Origin: Dermacoccus abyssi
Lineage (GTDB): Bacteria > Actinomycetota > Actinomycetes > Actinomycetales > Dermatophilaceae
Assembly (NCBI RefSeq): GCF_003515945.1
Contig: NZ_QWLM01000006.1
Location: 96,927 to 160,926 of the forward strand
DNA: 64,000 nt
Direction: 5' to 3'
Positions 18,227 through 27,528 of this stretch are shown here, in pieces (within the stretch, counting starts at the first letter, position 1; each line of letters begins with the position of its first letter). The translations under genes were made by a program, and so were the position numbers. The notes under the pieces were generated by a model. The model was not told the origin of the DNA. It searched no databases and saw only the letters and a list, made by a program, of their open reading frames with translations.

Positions 18227-19012
18227 ATGGCCCTGCACGCATTCCCCGAAGCACTCGCCCACCGAGGTTTCTCGGGCGGCGACGATCACACCCTCGAGAA
18301 CTCGATGTCCGCGTTCGACGCGGCCGTGAGGCTCGGGTATCGCTGGGTGGAGACCGACGTGCACGCCACCGCCGACGGGGTGCTGCTCGCGTTCCACGAC
18401 GAGACGCTCGACCGGACGACGGACGCCCGCGGCGTCATCGCGCAGCTCCCGTGGTCTGTGGTCTCGGAGGCTCGCATCAACGGCGTCGAGCCGATCCCCC
18501 GCCTCGACGATCTGTTCACGCGTCACCCGCAGCTGTGCGTCAACATCGACGTCAAGGCTGCCGGGGCGATCGAGCCACTCATCGCGTGCATCGAGCAGCA
18601 CGGAGCGCACGATCGGGTGCGGGTGACGTCGTTCTCGGAGAAGCGCCGGCGGGCGGTGCTCTCGGGCCTCAGCCGACCGGTACGCAGTTCGCCCGGGCAG
18701 GAACTCATGACGGCGCTGTGGGTGAGCGCCCACGTTCCCGTCGTGGGGCGGATGCTGTTCAGGCGGCTCGCGAAGGGCATCGACGCCCTACAGATCCCCG
18801 AGCGCCACGGACGGGTGCGCGTGCTCGACGGGGCGCTGCTCAACGCCGCGCTCGCGGCCGGCGTCGAGGTGCACGTGTGGACCGTCAACGAGCGCTCCGA
18901 CATGGAGCGGCTGCTCGACTTCGGCGTCGACGGCCTCGTCACCGACCGAGCCGACACCCTCAAGGACGTCCTCGTCGCGCGCGGTGAGTGGCCCGACGTG
19001 CCCGCCAACTGA
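18227..19012 (+). CDS. glycerophosphodiester phosphodiesterase
   Basis: A 261-residue GDPD-type TIM-barrel enzyme that hydrolyses glycerophosphodiesters to glycerol-3-phosphate and an alcohol. All key residues are visible near the N-terminus: HR (12-13), EN (24-25), ETD-x-H (E42, D44, H46) and HDE (H57, D58), with CVNIDVK further on and the C-terminal VWTVNERSDMERLLDFGVDGLVTDR signature (seen in pieces). There is no signal peptide, so it is probably cytoplasmic. It stands alone, divergent from the M1 peptidase. Confidence 0.92.
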   Translation: MALHAFPEALAHRGFSGGDDHTLENSMSAFDAAVRLGYRWVETDVHATADGVLLAFHDETLDRTTDARGVIAQLPWSVVSEARINGVEPIPRLDDLFTRHPQLCVNIDVKAAGAIEPLIACIEQHGAHDRVRVTSFSEKRRRAVLSGLSRPVRSSPGQELMTALWVSAHVPVVGRMLFRRLAKGIDALQIPERHGRVRVLDGALLNAALAAGVEVHVWTVNERSDMERLLDFGVDGLVTDRADTLKDVLVARGEWPDVPAN

Positions 19013-19048
19013 GCGGGGTCCAGGGCCGTCGCGCAGGAGGGGAAGGAT

Positions 19049-19097
19049 TCTTCCCTTCTTGCGTATAAGGGCCCGGCTTGGGCACAAGAAGGGAAGA
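19049..19097. repeat. 13-bp inverted repeat between converging genes
   Basis: The arms 19049-19061 and 19085-19097 are reverse complements over 13 bases (core cttcccttcttg / caagaagggaag) around a 23-base spacer. A second, overlapping short pairing (ggaag-gatt-cttcc) uses the left arm differently. Its place between the GDPD and kinase-like genes suggests a bidirectional terminator, though there is no T-tract and the alternative pairing is unusual. Nothing else is recognised in 19013-19153. Confidence 0.5.
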
Positions 19098-19153
19098 TTT
19101 CGCACCGTCTCGTGCCTCCATGGCCTGGCCCGCGTATCCCTCCGGCCGGGGCA

Positions 19154-20164
19154 TTAGGCCTGGCGCTGCCCGTCGAGGATCTCCTCGACCTCGCGGATGA
19201 GTGCGGCACCCGTGCGGCCCCACGAACGCAACTCGGTGTCGCTCCCTCGCGTCAGAGCCCGGCGCCAGCTGAGCACGCGACTCATGCGACCCAGGAGCAG
19301 GGCGTCGTCGACGGCGCGGTGCAGGACGCTCGAACCGAGCGCATCGCCCCACCCGCTGGAGTACGCCCGCAGCAATCGCGCCCGCGCCTCGGCGGCAGCG
19401 GCGTCGTCGAGGCCCTCGGTCGTGGCGCGCAGCGGCTCGTACAACGACAGCAAGGGATGACCGACGTACGCGTGCATCCACTCCGTGATGCGGGCCTTCG
19501 TCAGACCCGCCGTGGTGCCGTCGGCGAGAACCGTGCCGGAACGCAGGTCGTCGTGCTGAACCGTGAGCGGCAGGCCGAGTTCTTCGAGGCGGCGCGCCGT
19601 GGACGACAGCGCCGACCAGTGGTTCGGCGACAACCCGAGCCGCCGCCACTGCTTGACGATGTCGCCGGGTGTCAGCTTGAGGACGCCGTCGCGCACCATG
19701 TCGTCGGCGACGGCAGCCGAGGCCCGCTGGATTCCGGCGTAGCGGCGCAGCACCCCCGACATGAGGCTGAGGCGTGACTCCTCGGTCTCCACCTCACGCA
19801 GACTGCCACTCTCGGCGGGCATGAGGAACCAGCGACGCTCGCGGTCGGCGGCCCAGATCGACGGCACGGCGTCGGGCACGACGGTGGCCAGGTGCCCCAT
19901 GAGCACCGACTCCGAGGTCGTCTCCGGAAGGCCCGCCACCATACGCACGCGCCCGTGATCGGTGTCGGCCACGAGGCGCGTGAACCACGGCGTCAGTGTC
20001 GGCTGCTTCGGCGTCGTCGCGTCACGCGTGACACCGCGACGCTCGAGCACCTCGTCCATCCAGCGGCTCGCGTCCCACATCCAATCCTTGCTCGCCCACA
20101 CCTCGGTGGCGGGGCCGGGGACGAGTGCGCCGGGAAGTGGCGGAAGGTCGTCGTACCGTGCCAC
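19154..20164 (-). CDS. degenerate aminoglycoside-phosphotransferase/kinase-like protein
   Basis: A 336-residue protein whose C-terminal two-thirds resemble the APH/choline-kinase fold. The catalytic loop is LTVQHDDLRSGTVLADG (residues 200-216), where D206 fits the catalytic base but the usual Asn is replaced by Thr211. The metal-binding DW-x2-A is TEWMHA (E228), followed by YVGHPLLSL. No clear nucleotide-binding lysine is visible. It may be a weak or dead kinase. The start abuts the stop of dxs (no gap), so it is translated from the dxs transcript. What it acts on is unknown. Confidence 0.7.
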   Translation of the reverse strand: MARYDDLPPLPGALVPGPATEVWASKDWMWDASRWMDEVLERRGVTRDATTPKQPTLTPWFTRLVADTDHGRVRMVAGLPETTSESVLMGHLATVVPDAVPSIWAADRERRWFLMPAESGSLREVETEESRLSLMSGVLRRYAGIQRASAAVADDMVRDGVLKLTPGDIVKQWRRLGLSPNHWSALSSTARRLEELGLPLTVQHDDLRSGTVLADGTTAGLTKARITEWMHAYVGHPLLSLYEPLRATTEGLDDAAAAEARARLLRAYSSGWGDALGSSVLHRAVDDALLLGRMSRVLSWRRALTRGSDTELRSWGRTGAALIREVEEILDGQRQA

Positions 20165-22048
20165 TCAGGCGACGTCCTTGCCGTTTGCCAGGCGGGGGCG
20201 CAGGTCGGCGGTGATGGCGTCCGCCGTCAGGCCGATCTCGGTGAGCACCTCACCGCGCGAGGCGTGCAGGAGGAACTCCTTCGGGATGCCGTACGTGTCG
20301 ACGCCCGCAGCGACGCCGGCCTCACGGAAGGCGCGCGCACACGCGGAACCGACACCGGCCTCGACGAGGTTGTCCTCCACGACGACGACGTGCTTCGCGC
20401 GAGCAGCCAACTCGACGAGCTCCGGGGCGACCGGGAAGACCCACCGCGGGTCGACAACCTGAACGGCGAGTCCGTCCGACTCCAGGGTCTGCGCCACGTC
20501 GAGCGCGACACCGACCATCGAACCGACACCCGCGACGAGCACGTCCGGGTTATCGGCGTCCTTCATGACGTCGAGGCGCCCGATGCGACGCTCGGCGACG
20601 AGCGGCTCACCGACGTCGCCCTTCGGGAAGCGGATGACGCTCGGCGCATCGTCGATCGCGACGGCGTCGCGCAATTGCTCGCGCACCTGGGCGCCGTCAC
20701 GCGGCGCGGCGAGGTGCAGGCCGGGCACGATCGAGCAGATCGACATGTCCCACATGCCGTTGTGCGAGGCGCCGTCAGAACCGGTGACACCCGCGCGGTC
20801 GAGCACGAACGTCACACCCTGCTTGTGCAGCGCGGCGTCCATGAGGAGCTGGTCGAACGCGCGGTTGAGGAACGTGGCGTACACGGCGACGACCGGGTGC
20901 AGCCCGCCGTAGGAGAGCCCGGAGGCCATCGTCACGGCGTGCTGCTCGGCGATGCCGACGTCGAAGACGCGCTCGGGGTACTTCTTCGCGAAGTCGTCGA
21001 GGCCGACGGGAATGAGCATGGCCGCGGTGATCGCGACGACGTCGTCACGCTCGCCGCCGAGCGCCACCATCTCGTCGCTGAACTCGTCGGTCCAGATGCG
21101 CCCGGAGACCTCGAACGGCAGCCCTGTCTCGGGGTTGAACTTGCCGATGCCGTGCCACTGGTCGGCTTCGTCGGAGTAGGCGGGCTTGTATCCGCGCCCC
21201 TTCTGCGTGATGACGTGCACGAGCGTGGGGCGGCCGTAGTCGCGCGCCCGACGAAGGGCCGTCTCGACGGCCTGCTCGTCGTGGCCGTCGATGGGGCCGA
21301 GGTACTTGATGCCGAGGCTCTCGAAGACGCCCGTGTCGGGGTAGACCATGTCCTTGAGGCCGCGCTTCACACCGTGCAGCGCCTCGTACATCTTGTTACC
21401 GACCTTGGGCGTGCTCTGCAGGCGGCTCTTGCCCCAGTCGAGCACCTGGTCGTAGGTGTGCATCGTGCGCATCATCGCGAGGTGCTGCGCCATGCCGCCG
21501 ATCGTCGGCGCGTACGAGCGCTCGTTGTCGTTGAGCACGATGACGAGCGGCAGGTCGGGGTCGGCCGAGATGTTGTTGAGCGCCTCCCAGGCCATGCCGC
21601 CGGTGAGTGCGCCGTCGCCGATGACGGCGACCGTGTGCCGGTCGACCTCGCCGCGCAGACGGCGCGCCTTGGCGATGCCCTCGGCCCACGACAGCGAGGT
21701 GGAGGCGTGCGAGTTCTCGACGACGTCGTGCTCGGACTCTTCACGGCTCGGGTAACCCGAAAGGCCGCCCGACTTCTTGAGCTTGCTGAAGTCGTGACGT
21801 CCGGTGAGCAGCTTGTGCACGTAGCTCTGGTGACCCGTGTCGAAGACGAACGTGTCACGCGGCGAGTCGAAGACGCGATGCATGGCGATGGTCAGCTCGA
21901 CGACACCGAGGTTGGGGCCGAGGTGGCCACCCGTCTTGGAGACGGAATCGACGAGGAACTGCCGGATCTCGGCCGCGAGGTCATCGAGCTTGTCGACCGG
22001 GATGCCCTTGAGATCGTCCGGCCCCGAGATGGTTTCCAGCAGGGTCAC
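20165..22048 (-). CDS. dxs: 1-deoxy-D-xylulose-5-phosphate synthase
   Basis: The first enzyme of the MEP isoprenoid pathway, a thiamine-diphosphate enzyme joining pyruvate and glyceraldehyde-3-phosphate. The 627-residue protein has the expected full length: [14 protein letters not shown] (H42), [11 protein letters not shown] (H73), the ThDP motif [16 protein letters not shown] (144-159), [16 protein letters not shown], and the C-terminal transketolase part with [16 protein letters not shown] and PRWVFPV. The start is an ATG-type codon at 22048 preceded by gaaagg. The kinase-like gene follows immediately downstream, so they form a two-gene operon. Confidence 0.96.
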   Translation of the reverse strand: MTLLETISGPDDLKGIPVDKLDDLAAEIRQFLVDSVSKTGGHLGPNLGVVELTIAMHRVFDSPRDTFVFDTGHQSYVHKLLTGRHDFSKLKKSGGLSGYPSREESEHDVVENSHASTSLSWAEGIAKARRLRGEVDRHTVAVIGDGALTGGMAWEALNNISADPDLPLVIVLNDNERSYAPTIGGMAQHLAMMRTMHTYDQVLDWGKSRLQSTPKVGNKMYEALHGVKRGLKDMVYPDTGVFESLGIKYLGPIDGHDEQAVETALRRARDYGRPTLVHVITQKGRGYKPAYSDEADQWHGIGKFNPETGLPFEVSGRIWTDEFSDEMVALGGERDDVVAITAAMLIPVGLDDFAKKYPERVFDVGIAEQHAVTMASGLSYGGLHPVVAVYATFLNRAFDQLLMDAALHKQGVTFVLDRAGVTGSDGASHNGMWDMSICSIVPGLHLAAPRDGAQVREQLRDAVAIDDAPSVIRFPKGDVGEPLVAERRIGRLDVMKDADNPDVLVAGVGSMVGVALDVAQTLESDGLAVQVVDPRWVFPVAPELVELAARAKHVVVVEDNLVEAGVGSACARAFREAGVAAGVDTYGIPKEFLLHASRGEVLTEIGLTADAITADLRPRLANGKDVA

Positions 22049-22164
22049 GTCTGAATCAGCCTTTCGAGAGTGCAGTCTCTTGAGTCTAGGTCGTTCGACT
22101 TCAAGGTTCCATGCGAGTACACCCCGTGGTGTCTGTGCGTTACCGAAGAGTCACCTCCTCCCCG

Positions 22165-22542
22165 TCACAACCGCGGCACGAACGTCTTGCCCCGCATCGC
22201 CTCGTGGACGAGACGCACGGCGTGCGCCGTGGCGCGCAGCCGCAGCCCCTCGGCCGACAGGTGCTCCATCACCTGCGGAACGGCGCGCGGGGGCAGCTCG
22301 TCGGCCAGGTCGACCCGAATACGTCGGTACGACTCGCGCATCGCGTTCAGCTGCGCGTCGACGTGCCACGTGGCCACCCAGGCGAGCGCCACCGGATGCC
22401 GACGCCACGCGTCGTAGGCGCGGAAGTCGGCCGGGCACTGGTCGAGGAGCCACTGCGTGGCAGCCTGCTCCCACCCCGGCGCTCCTGGCGGCGGCACTCC
22501 CCTCGGCCACCCCGGAGGGCCGCCCTGCACGACATCGGACAT
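22165..22542 (-). CDS. SOS-box-associated actinobacterial protein of unknown function
   Basis: A 125-residue protein (from ATG 22542) that I recognise only as a widespread actinobacterial hypothetical. The pattern is GGPPGWPRGVPPPGAPGWE, then WLLDQCPADFRAYDAWRRHPVALAW, then helices ending AMRGKTFVPRL. No membrane segment or catalytic motif is evident. An alternative in-frame ATG at 22560 would begin four bases from a LexA-type box (22564-22579) whose inner bases also contain a -10-like TATGTT, which suits a leaderless, damage-inducible message. No ribosome site is visible before either start. It is downstream of and on the same strand as the benE-like gene. Confidence 0.72.
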   Translation of the reverse strand: MSDVVQGGPPGWPRGVPPPGAPGWEQAATQWLLDQCPADFRAYDAWRRHPVALAWVATWHVDAQLNAMRESYRRIRVDLADELPPRAVPQVMEHLSAEGLRLRATAHAVRLVHEAMRGKTFVPRL

Positions 22543-22563
22543 GGCGTCAGCGTACGCCATTTT

Positions 22564-22579
22564 TCGAACATACGTTCTA
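22564..22579. promoter_or_regulatory. LexA/SOS box
   Basis: TCGAAC-ATAC-GTTCTA matches the actinobacterial SOS box TCGAAC-N4-GTTCGA at 11 of 12 defined bases. It lies 4-22 bases upstream of the candidate starts of the 125-residue hypothetical and overlaps the restored stop codon of the benE-like gene. Confidence 0.75.
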
Positions 22580-23631
22580 CTGTTTCGGAGTGGCCCGACG
22601 CCGCGCCACCGCACCCACCCCGAGCACGAGCAGGCCGGCGATCACACTCCAGAAGGCAGAGCCGACGCCACCAGCGTCACGCCCGAACCGGCGACGACGA
22701 GCGTCACCGCGGCCGCCTCGCGCGTCGCGACGGGCTCGAGTGCCGACGCAGCAGCTGCGGCGAAGGTGCCGAACAGGGCCACCGCAGCAACCGCCGCGAG
22801 CAACCCCTGCGGCGCCACGAGGGCCACTGCGACAACGGCGGCCGACGCCGGCGCCAACGCAACGTAGACCACGCCGCACGCGACACCCGCGATCCACCGA
22901 CGATCCCGATGGGGATGCGCTTCGGGGCCCGCCGCGAGCGCCGCGGAGATGGCGGCCAGGTTGATGGCGTGCGCACCGGCGACCGAACCGGCAACACCCG
23001 CCGCGCCCGTGTAGAGAAGCGGTTTGCGCAGGCCGAGGCGGTACCCGAACGACGCGAGCACCGCGACGCCCGGCAGGTTCTGGCTCGTCATCGTCACAAG
23101 GAAGAGCGGCAGCGCGATGGCGACCATCGCCGTCGCGTCGAGGTGCGGCGTGACGAACTCGAGGTGGGGCGCGAGTGTCGTCGCCCCCGTGCGTGAGAAG
23201 GCTCCGTCGACGCCCATGACGACGAGCGCGGCAGCGAGCGCGGCCAGCACCGCCCACCGTCGCGCGAACGCCGTCGCGACGAGCGAGGCGAGCAGGACAC
23301 AGCCGATCTGCCACGGAGCACGGGGCAGGTCGATGAACGGCTTCGCGCAGATCGTGAGGAGGATGCCCGCGAGCATGGCGCTGGCGAGAGCAGCGGGGAT
23401 GCGTTCGACGAGCTTCTCGAGCCACGGCACCGCACCGCACAGGGCGAGCAGCACGCCGCAGACGGCGAATGCTCCGACAGCTCCGGCGAACCCGCCGGCG
23501 GCAGCACCGGTCGTCGCGAGGAGCGCCGCGCCCGGAGTCGACCACGCCATCGTCACGGGCATCCGAGTTCGCAGGCTGCACACGATGCAGCCGAGCCCCA
23601 TCGTCATCGGCTCAGGGTACGAACGCTTCAC
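22577..23631 (-). pseudogene. BenE-family (benzoate/H+ symporter-like) transporter, truncated and frameshifted
   Basis: A hydrophobic BenE-type membrane protein. From GTG 23631 the frame begins near the family's second transmembrane region (MGLGCIVCSLRTRMPVTMAWSTPGAALL), with an in-frame TGA four codons upstream, so the usual first about 50 residues (TM1) are absent. Further on it carries TMTSQNLPGVAVL and AGAHAINLAAISAAL, typical of the family. A -1 break near 22667-22671 stops one frame at 22642, while the family ending GVGSAFWSVIAGLLVLG continues in the next frame to 22577. The frameshift alone might be an assembly error; the missing N-terminus suggests real decay. Confidence 0.75.
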
Positions 23632-23762
23632 GCCAACGGCTCACGCCTGTCCACGGATGCGGCGCCAACGGCGATTCGCGCCCGATTTCTCGAAGTCGCC
23701 ACGCAGCAACTTACGCATTGGTAACTTGAGACGTGGACCACATAGTCAACCGAAGGAAGAAT

Positions 23763-24401
23763 ATGTTCTCCGCACGCCGCACCACGTCCGTCGCCGTTGC
23801 CGCAGCAGCTCTCACGGGCGCGACGACCCTCACGGCCACCGGCGCTCAGGCTGCCGAATCGCAGCCGAAGGACACCGTCTGGAACCTCGGCTACGACGTC
23901 GCCGCCACGACGAACGTCAAGAAGATGAACCAGAGTTCGTCGACGACCGGTTTCAGCTTCTCCACCGTTCACGTCGAGAAGGGCACTCTGAGCTCCGACC
24001 TCATGCTCAAGGACCTCAAGACGCCGGTAAAGCTCGGCGGCCTCCAGATCGGTTACGCCACGATAGCGGTCGAGCCGGTCGGCAAGGCGACGGGCACGAT
24101 CGACGCCACGACGCACAAGGTGACGCAGACGCAGAAGGCGTACCTGCACATCAAGGATCTCTCCCCCGCCGGTCACGGCCTCATCAACCTCGTGGGCAAG
24201 AACTGCAAGACGTCGGCGCCGGTCGAGATCCCGGTGAGTGGCACGATGAAGGGCGGCTCCGACCCCATCACCTTGAGCGGCAACTTCACCATTCCCAGCT
24301 TCACCGGCTGCGGAACCGGCGGAACGCTCAACAAGCTCGTGACTAAGCAGGTCAGCGGACCGGGCAACACCATCACGTTGAAGCTCACGCCGCGCGCCTG
24401 A
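23763..24401 (+). CDS. secreted protein of unknown function
   Basis: A 212-residue exported protein. From ATG 23763 (ribosome site aaggaag, 23752-23758) it has a clear Sec signal peptide: MFSARRTT, a hydrophobic core, and cleavage after ATGAQA (about residue 30). The mature part is Thr/Lys/Gly-rich beta-type sequence with only two cysteines (NCKT and FTGCGTGG), which could form one disulfide. No family is recognised; the tone is that of small secreted immunogenic or adhesin-like actinobacterial proteins. An upstream in-frame ATG at 23733 would spoil the signal peptide. It is followed by its own terminator, so it is monocistronic. Confidence 0.75.
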   Translation: MFSARRTTSVAVAAAALTGATTLTATGAQAAESQPKDTVWNLGYDVAATTNVKKMNQSSSTTGFSFSTVHVEKGTLSSDLMLKDLKTPVKLGGLQIGYATIAVEPVGKATGTIDATTHKVTQTQKAYLHIKDLSPAGHGLINLVGKNCKTSAPVEIPVSGTMKGGSDPITLSGNFTIPSFTGCGTGGTLNKLVTKQVSGPGNTITLKLTPRA

Positions 24402-24415
24402 CTCGCGCAGCTCCT

Positions 24416-24457
24416 GACGTGGGGCGGACCGTCATTGCCGACGGTTCGCCCCACGTC
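24416..24457 (+). terminator. terminator after the secreted-protein gene
   Basis: Eighteen-base arms (24416-24433 and 24440-24457) pair with one G-T wobble around a six-base loop, 14 bases after the stop codon. Confidence 0.8.
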
Positions 24458-24514
24458 TGTGTCCGCGCTCGCGTGTCCGCGCTCGCCCCGAGCCGCAGCG
24501 TGCACAATGGCCGC

Positions 24515-25222
24515 ATGGGTACCTATGACGCATGGCTCGAGCAGGCCTCCATCGACGACGCCGTCCGCGAGCTTCGTCCGGACTACCGGGCAGTGCTCGT
24601 CGTCGCCGAGGGGTTGAGCGGCGGCGAGTCGAACGAGGCGAGCGAAACGCTGCTGTTCGCCGCCGAGGAACACGTGCGCCCGCTCCTGGAGCACACGAAG
24701 GTCGAGGAACTCCCCCACATCGCCGCATGGCGCGAGGCGTTCCGCGCCTTCGGCGCCAAGCCCCAACGCACCCGCAACTCCGCGGAGGCGCTCATGCGTC
24801 GAGCTGACGCCCTTCCGCGCATCAACGCGCTGACCGACGCCTACAACGCCGTCTCCGTCCGCTTCCAGACGCCGCTCGGCGGCGAGAACCTGGCCGCTTA
24901 CGACGGGCCCCTGCGCCTCGTACGCGCGACCGGGGACGAGGAGTTCGGCACGCTCGCCTCGGGCGCCGAGACGGTCGAACACCCCGAGCCCGGCGAGGTC
25001 GTCTGGCGCGACGACGCCGGCGTCACCTGCCGCCGGTGGAACTGGCGCCAGTGCTACCGCACGCGTCTGACGGAGGAGACGACCGACGCCGTCTTCATCT
25101 GCGACGTTCTCGACGTCGACCCAGGCGACGGCGAGCAGCGAGCCCGCGAGGTCCGGGCGGCGCTCACCGAAGCTCTCGAAACCGTCAACCCGGGAGTGGA
25201 GATCAGCTCGCGCATCGTGTGA
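24515..25222 (+). CDS. B3/B4 (PheT editing-like) domain protein
   Basis: A 235-residue protein built around a B3/B4 domain, the fold used by the editing module of phenylalanyl-tRNA synthetase beta. The family fingerprint is seen as AWREAFRAFGAKPQRTRNSAEAL, then RRADALPRINALTDAYNAVSVR and GGENLAAYDGPLRLVRATGDEEF. Free-standing members are proposed to act on mischarged tRNA or a related ligand, but this is unproven. ATG 24515 is chosen because it begins the conserved part. It follows the terminator at 24416-24457 and has its own promoter. Confidence 0.82.
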   Translation: MGTYDAWLEQASIDDAVRELRPDYRAVLVVAEGLSGGESNEASETLLFAAEEHVRPLLEHTKVEELPHIAAWREAFRAFGAKPQRTRNSAEALMRRADALPRINALTDAYNAVSVRFQTPLGGENLAAYDGPLRLVRATGDEEFGTLASGAETVEHPEPGEVVWRDDAGVTCRRWNWRQCYRTRLTEETTDAVFICDVLDVDPGDGEQRAREVRAALTEALETVNPGVEISSRIV

Positions 25223-25346
25223 GCCACCGATGCGCGAGAGGAGGCGCCTGCCGCGGGAAGCAAACCGGCCAGTCTTACTGATTTCTGACCAAAACCTTAC
25301 CGCCGCCGCGCCCCACGCCTGCGCTACGCCGGCCTACGTTCGATCC

Positions 25347-25961
25347 ATGAGTGCGAACATCGAACTGGGAAGCGTCGCGGATGTCACGGCCGCGGCGGCC
25401 GCACTGGCGGGCCTGGCACTCAGCGCCCGATCCCTCAAGGTCGCGCAATCGGCGAACGACACTGCAGAACGCACCCGCACGGAGACGATCGACGCCGCAC
25501 GCACCGCAGCCTCACGGGAAGACGACCGTGATCGACGAGCACTCGCAAGCCACCTGCAGGCGTGGTGGGCCTACACCGAGGACCCGTCGATCAGCACGAA
25601 CGGGGCGAAGATGTACGGCGTCGTGGTCTCCAACCGCGGATCGACGAGCGCCGTCTTCCACGACGTCAGGATCGCCACGGTGGGCAACAACCATCCAAGC
25701 GGCGAGGACATCGAAATCGTCACCGTGCCGCCGGGGCTCTACTTCGTGGCAAGCAACGCCGTCACAGGAGGATCGGCGTGGGGCAGACCGGTGCTGGTGA
25801 CCGACGAAAGCGCATTCTTCCCGCTCACGTTCGCACGAAAGTACGACGTCACGACCATCCGCTTTCGCGATCAACTCGGCACGCCATGGCAGTGGAGACC
25901 CACGGACGGATTGGTGGAGGTCGCGCCGGAGGCCGGTCGGGAAACCGCCGCGACGCCTTAG
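25347..25961 (+). CDS. membrane-anchored hypothetical protein
   Basis: A 204-residue protein of no recognised family. From ATG 25347 it has one hydrophobic helix (VADVTAAAAALAGLALSA, about residues 10-27) followed by a charged helical stretch rich in Arg, Asp and Glu (about 28-70, a likely coiled coil) and a soluble beta-like domain (YGVVVSNRGSTSAVFHDVRI). The soluble domain resembles those seen in many stand-alone actinobacterial hypotheticals, some next to stress genes. A longer in-frame start (25230) lies in poor coding sequence. Its neighbours are the B3/B4 gene and an acyl-CoA ligase, neither informative. Confidence 0.6.
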   Translation: MSANIELGSVADVTAAAAALAGLALSARSLKVAQSANDTAERTRTETIDAARTAASREDDRDRRALASHLQAWWAYTEDPSISTNGAKMYGVVVSNRGSTSAVFHDVRIATVGNNHPSGEDIEIVTVPPGLYFVASNAVTGGSAWGRPVLVTDESAFFPLTFARKYDVTTIRFRDQLGTPWQWRPTDGLVEVAPEAGRETAATP

Positions 25962-26025
25962 CCCACATGGAGCCTCGCAATGGGTAGCGTGACCCGCATC
26001 ACACCCGGCCATCACGAGGTGCTGC

Positions 26026-27528
26026 ATGCCCAACGTCGCCGCGTCCATCTGGACACACGCTTCCCGCAACCCTGACCGTCCCGCCGTCCGAAGCCTCGAG
26101 AAGAGCTGGTCCTACGAGGAGCTTCGCTCCCACGTCGCTGAGTGGGCCGGCGCCTTGCGTGAGGCCGGCCTCGAGCGCGGCGATCGCGTTGTCCTCATCG
26201 CGCCGTCGGTGCCCGAGTTCGCTGCCGTCTACCACGGCGCCCAGGCTGCGGGCATCGTCGTCGTGACGCTCAACGTCATGTCGACGCCCGCCGAGATCGG
26301 TTACGTGCTGGGCGATTCCGGAGCCCGACTCGTCATCGCGTGGCACGCAGCGACGACGGCCGCCGAGCGCGCGGGCGCCGAGGCAGACGTCGACATGTGG
26401 AGCCTGGAACCCCACGCCCCGGTCACCTGCGAGACGCCGCTGTCCGAGCCCGTGGAGCGCGACGCGTCCGAGACCGCTGTGCTCCTCTACACCTCGGGCA
26501 CGACGGGTAAGCCCAAGGGCGTGCAGCTCACCGTTTCGAACCTGCTCGAGACGGCCGAGATCTTCATTCGACAGCTCGAACTGGAGCCGACGGACGCGTT
26601 CGGCACCGGCCTGCCGCTGTTCCACGTCTTCGGTCAGTGCATCTGCATGAACACGATCCTCGTCGGCGGTGCGAGTCTCTCCCTGCTCAGCCCGTTCGAA
26701 CCGCAGGCCATGGTCCGCATGATCCGCGACCACGAACTGACGATCGTCGCGGGCGTTCCGACGATGTGGAACTACCTCCTGCACGTCGCCGGTGACTTCG
26801 GCCCCGCTGACTTCGCCAATCTCCGCCTGGCTGCCTCCGGCGGCGCGAGCCTGCCGGTGGAGGTCATCCGCGCGTTCGAGACCCGCTTCGGCTGCACGAT
26901 CCTCGAGGGGTACGGCCTCACGGAGACCACCGGCGCGGCGACGTACCACTCCCCCTTCATCGAGCAGCGCGTCGGCACGACGGGCATCGCTCTGCCGGGG
27001 AGCGCCGTCGAGGTGCGCGGCGCTGACGGGCAACCCGTCGCCGTGGACGAGGTCGGCGAGGTCTTCATCACCGGCCCCATGGTGATGAAGGGCTACTGGA
27101 ACCGTCCCGAGGCCACCGAGGCCGACCTCGTCGACGGGTGGTTCCGCACCGGAGACCTCGGCGCGCTCGACGCCGACGGGTATCTGCGCATCGTCGATCG
27201 CGCGAAGGATCTCATAATTCGTGGCGGCTACAACGTCTACCCCCGCGAGGTCGAGGAGGTGCTCTACGAGCACCCGGACGTCGTCGAGACGGCCGTCGTC
27301 GGCATCCGCGACGACACATACGGCGAGGAGGTCGGGGCCGTCGTCGTGCTGCGACCTGACGCGTCCCCCGACCCGGAGACGTTGCGCGCGTGGCTCAAGG
27401 AACGGCTTTCCGCGTACAAGGTGCCACACCTGTACCGGTTCGCGGACGAACTGCCCAAGGGCGCGACGGGAAAGATCCTCAAGCGCGCCATCGAGTGGAC
27501 CCACGACGAGGAGAAGAACGATGACTGA
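26026..27528 (+). CDS. acyl-CoA ligase (AMP-forming, long-chain type)
   Basis: A 500-residue adenylate-forming enzyme that activates a carboxylic acid with ATP and CoA. The P-loop is LLYTSGTTGKPKG (153-165), followed by EGYGLTETTGAATYHS, WFRTGDLGALDADGYL, RAKDLIIRGGYNVYP and, near the end, the catalytic Lys in PKGATGKILKRAI. The order and spacing match fatty-acyl/long-chain acyl-CoA synthetases. It overlaps the start of the phosphotriesterase gene by eight bases, indicating tight co-expression and suggesting the ligase acts on a product released by that hydrolase, or vice versa. Exact substrate unknown. Confidence 0.88.
   Translation: MPNVAASIWTHASRNPDRPAVRSLEKSWSYEELRSHVAEWAGALREAGLERGDRVVLIAPSVPEFAAVYHGAQAAGIVVVTLNVMSTPAEIGYVLGDSGARLVIAWHAATTAAERAGAEADVDMWSLEPHAPVTCETPLSEPVERDASETAVLLYTSGTTGKPKGVQLTVSNLLETAEIFIRQLELEPTDAFGTGLPLFHVFGQCICMNTILVGGASLSLLSPFEPQAMVRMIRDHELTIVAGVPTMWNYLLHVAGDFGPADFANLRLAASGGASLPVEVIRAFETRFGCTILEGYGLTETTGAATYHSPFIEQRVGTTGIALPGSAVEVRGADGQPVAVDEVGEVFITGPMVMKGYWNRPEATEADLVDGWFRTGDLGALDADGYLRIVDRAKDLIIRGGYNVYPREVEEVLYEHPDVVETAVVGIRDDTYGEEVGAVVVLRPDASPDPETLRAWLKERLSAYKVPHLYRFADELPKGATGKILKRAIEWTHDEEKNDD

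Noticed and set aside
19892..22054. Long plus-strand frame within dxs
   Set aside because: Mirror of dxs; no conserved motifs.
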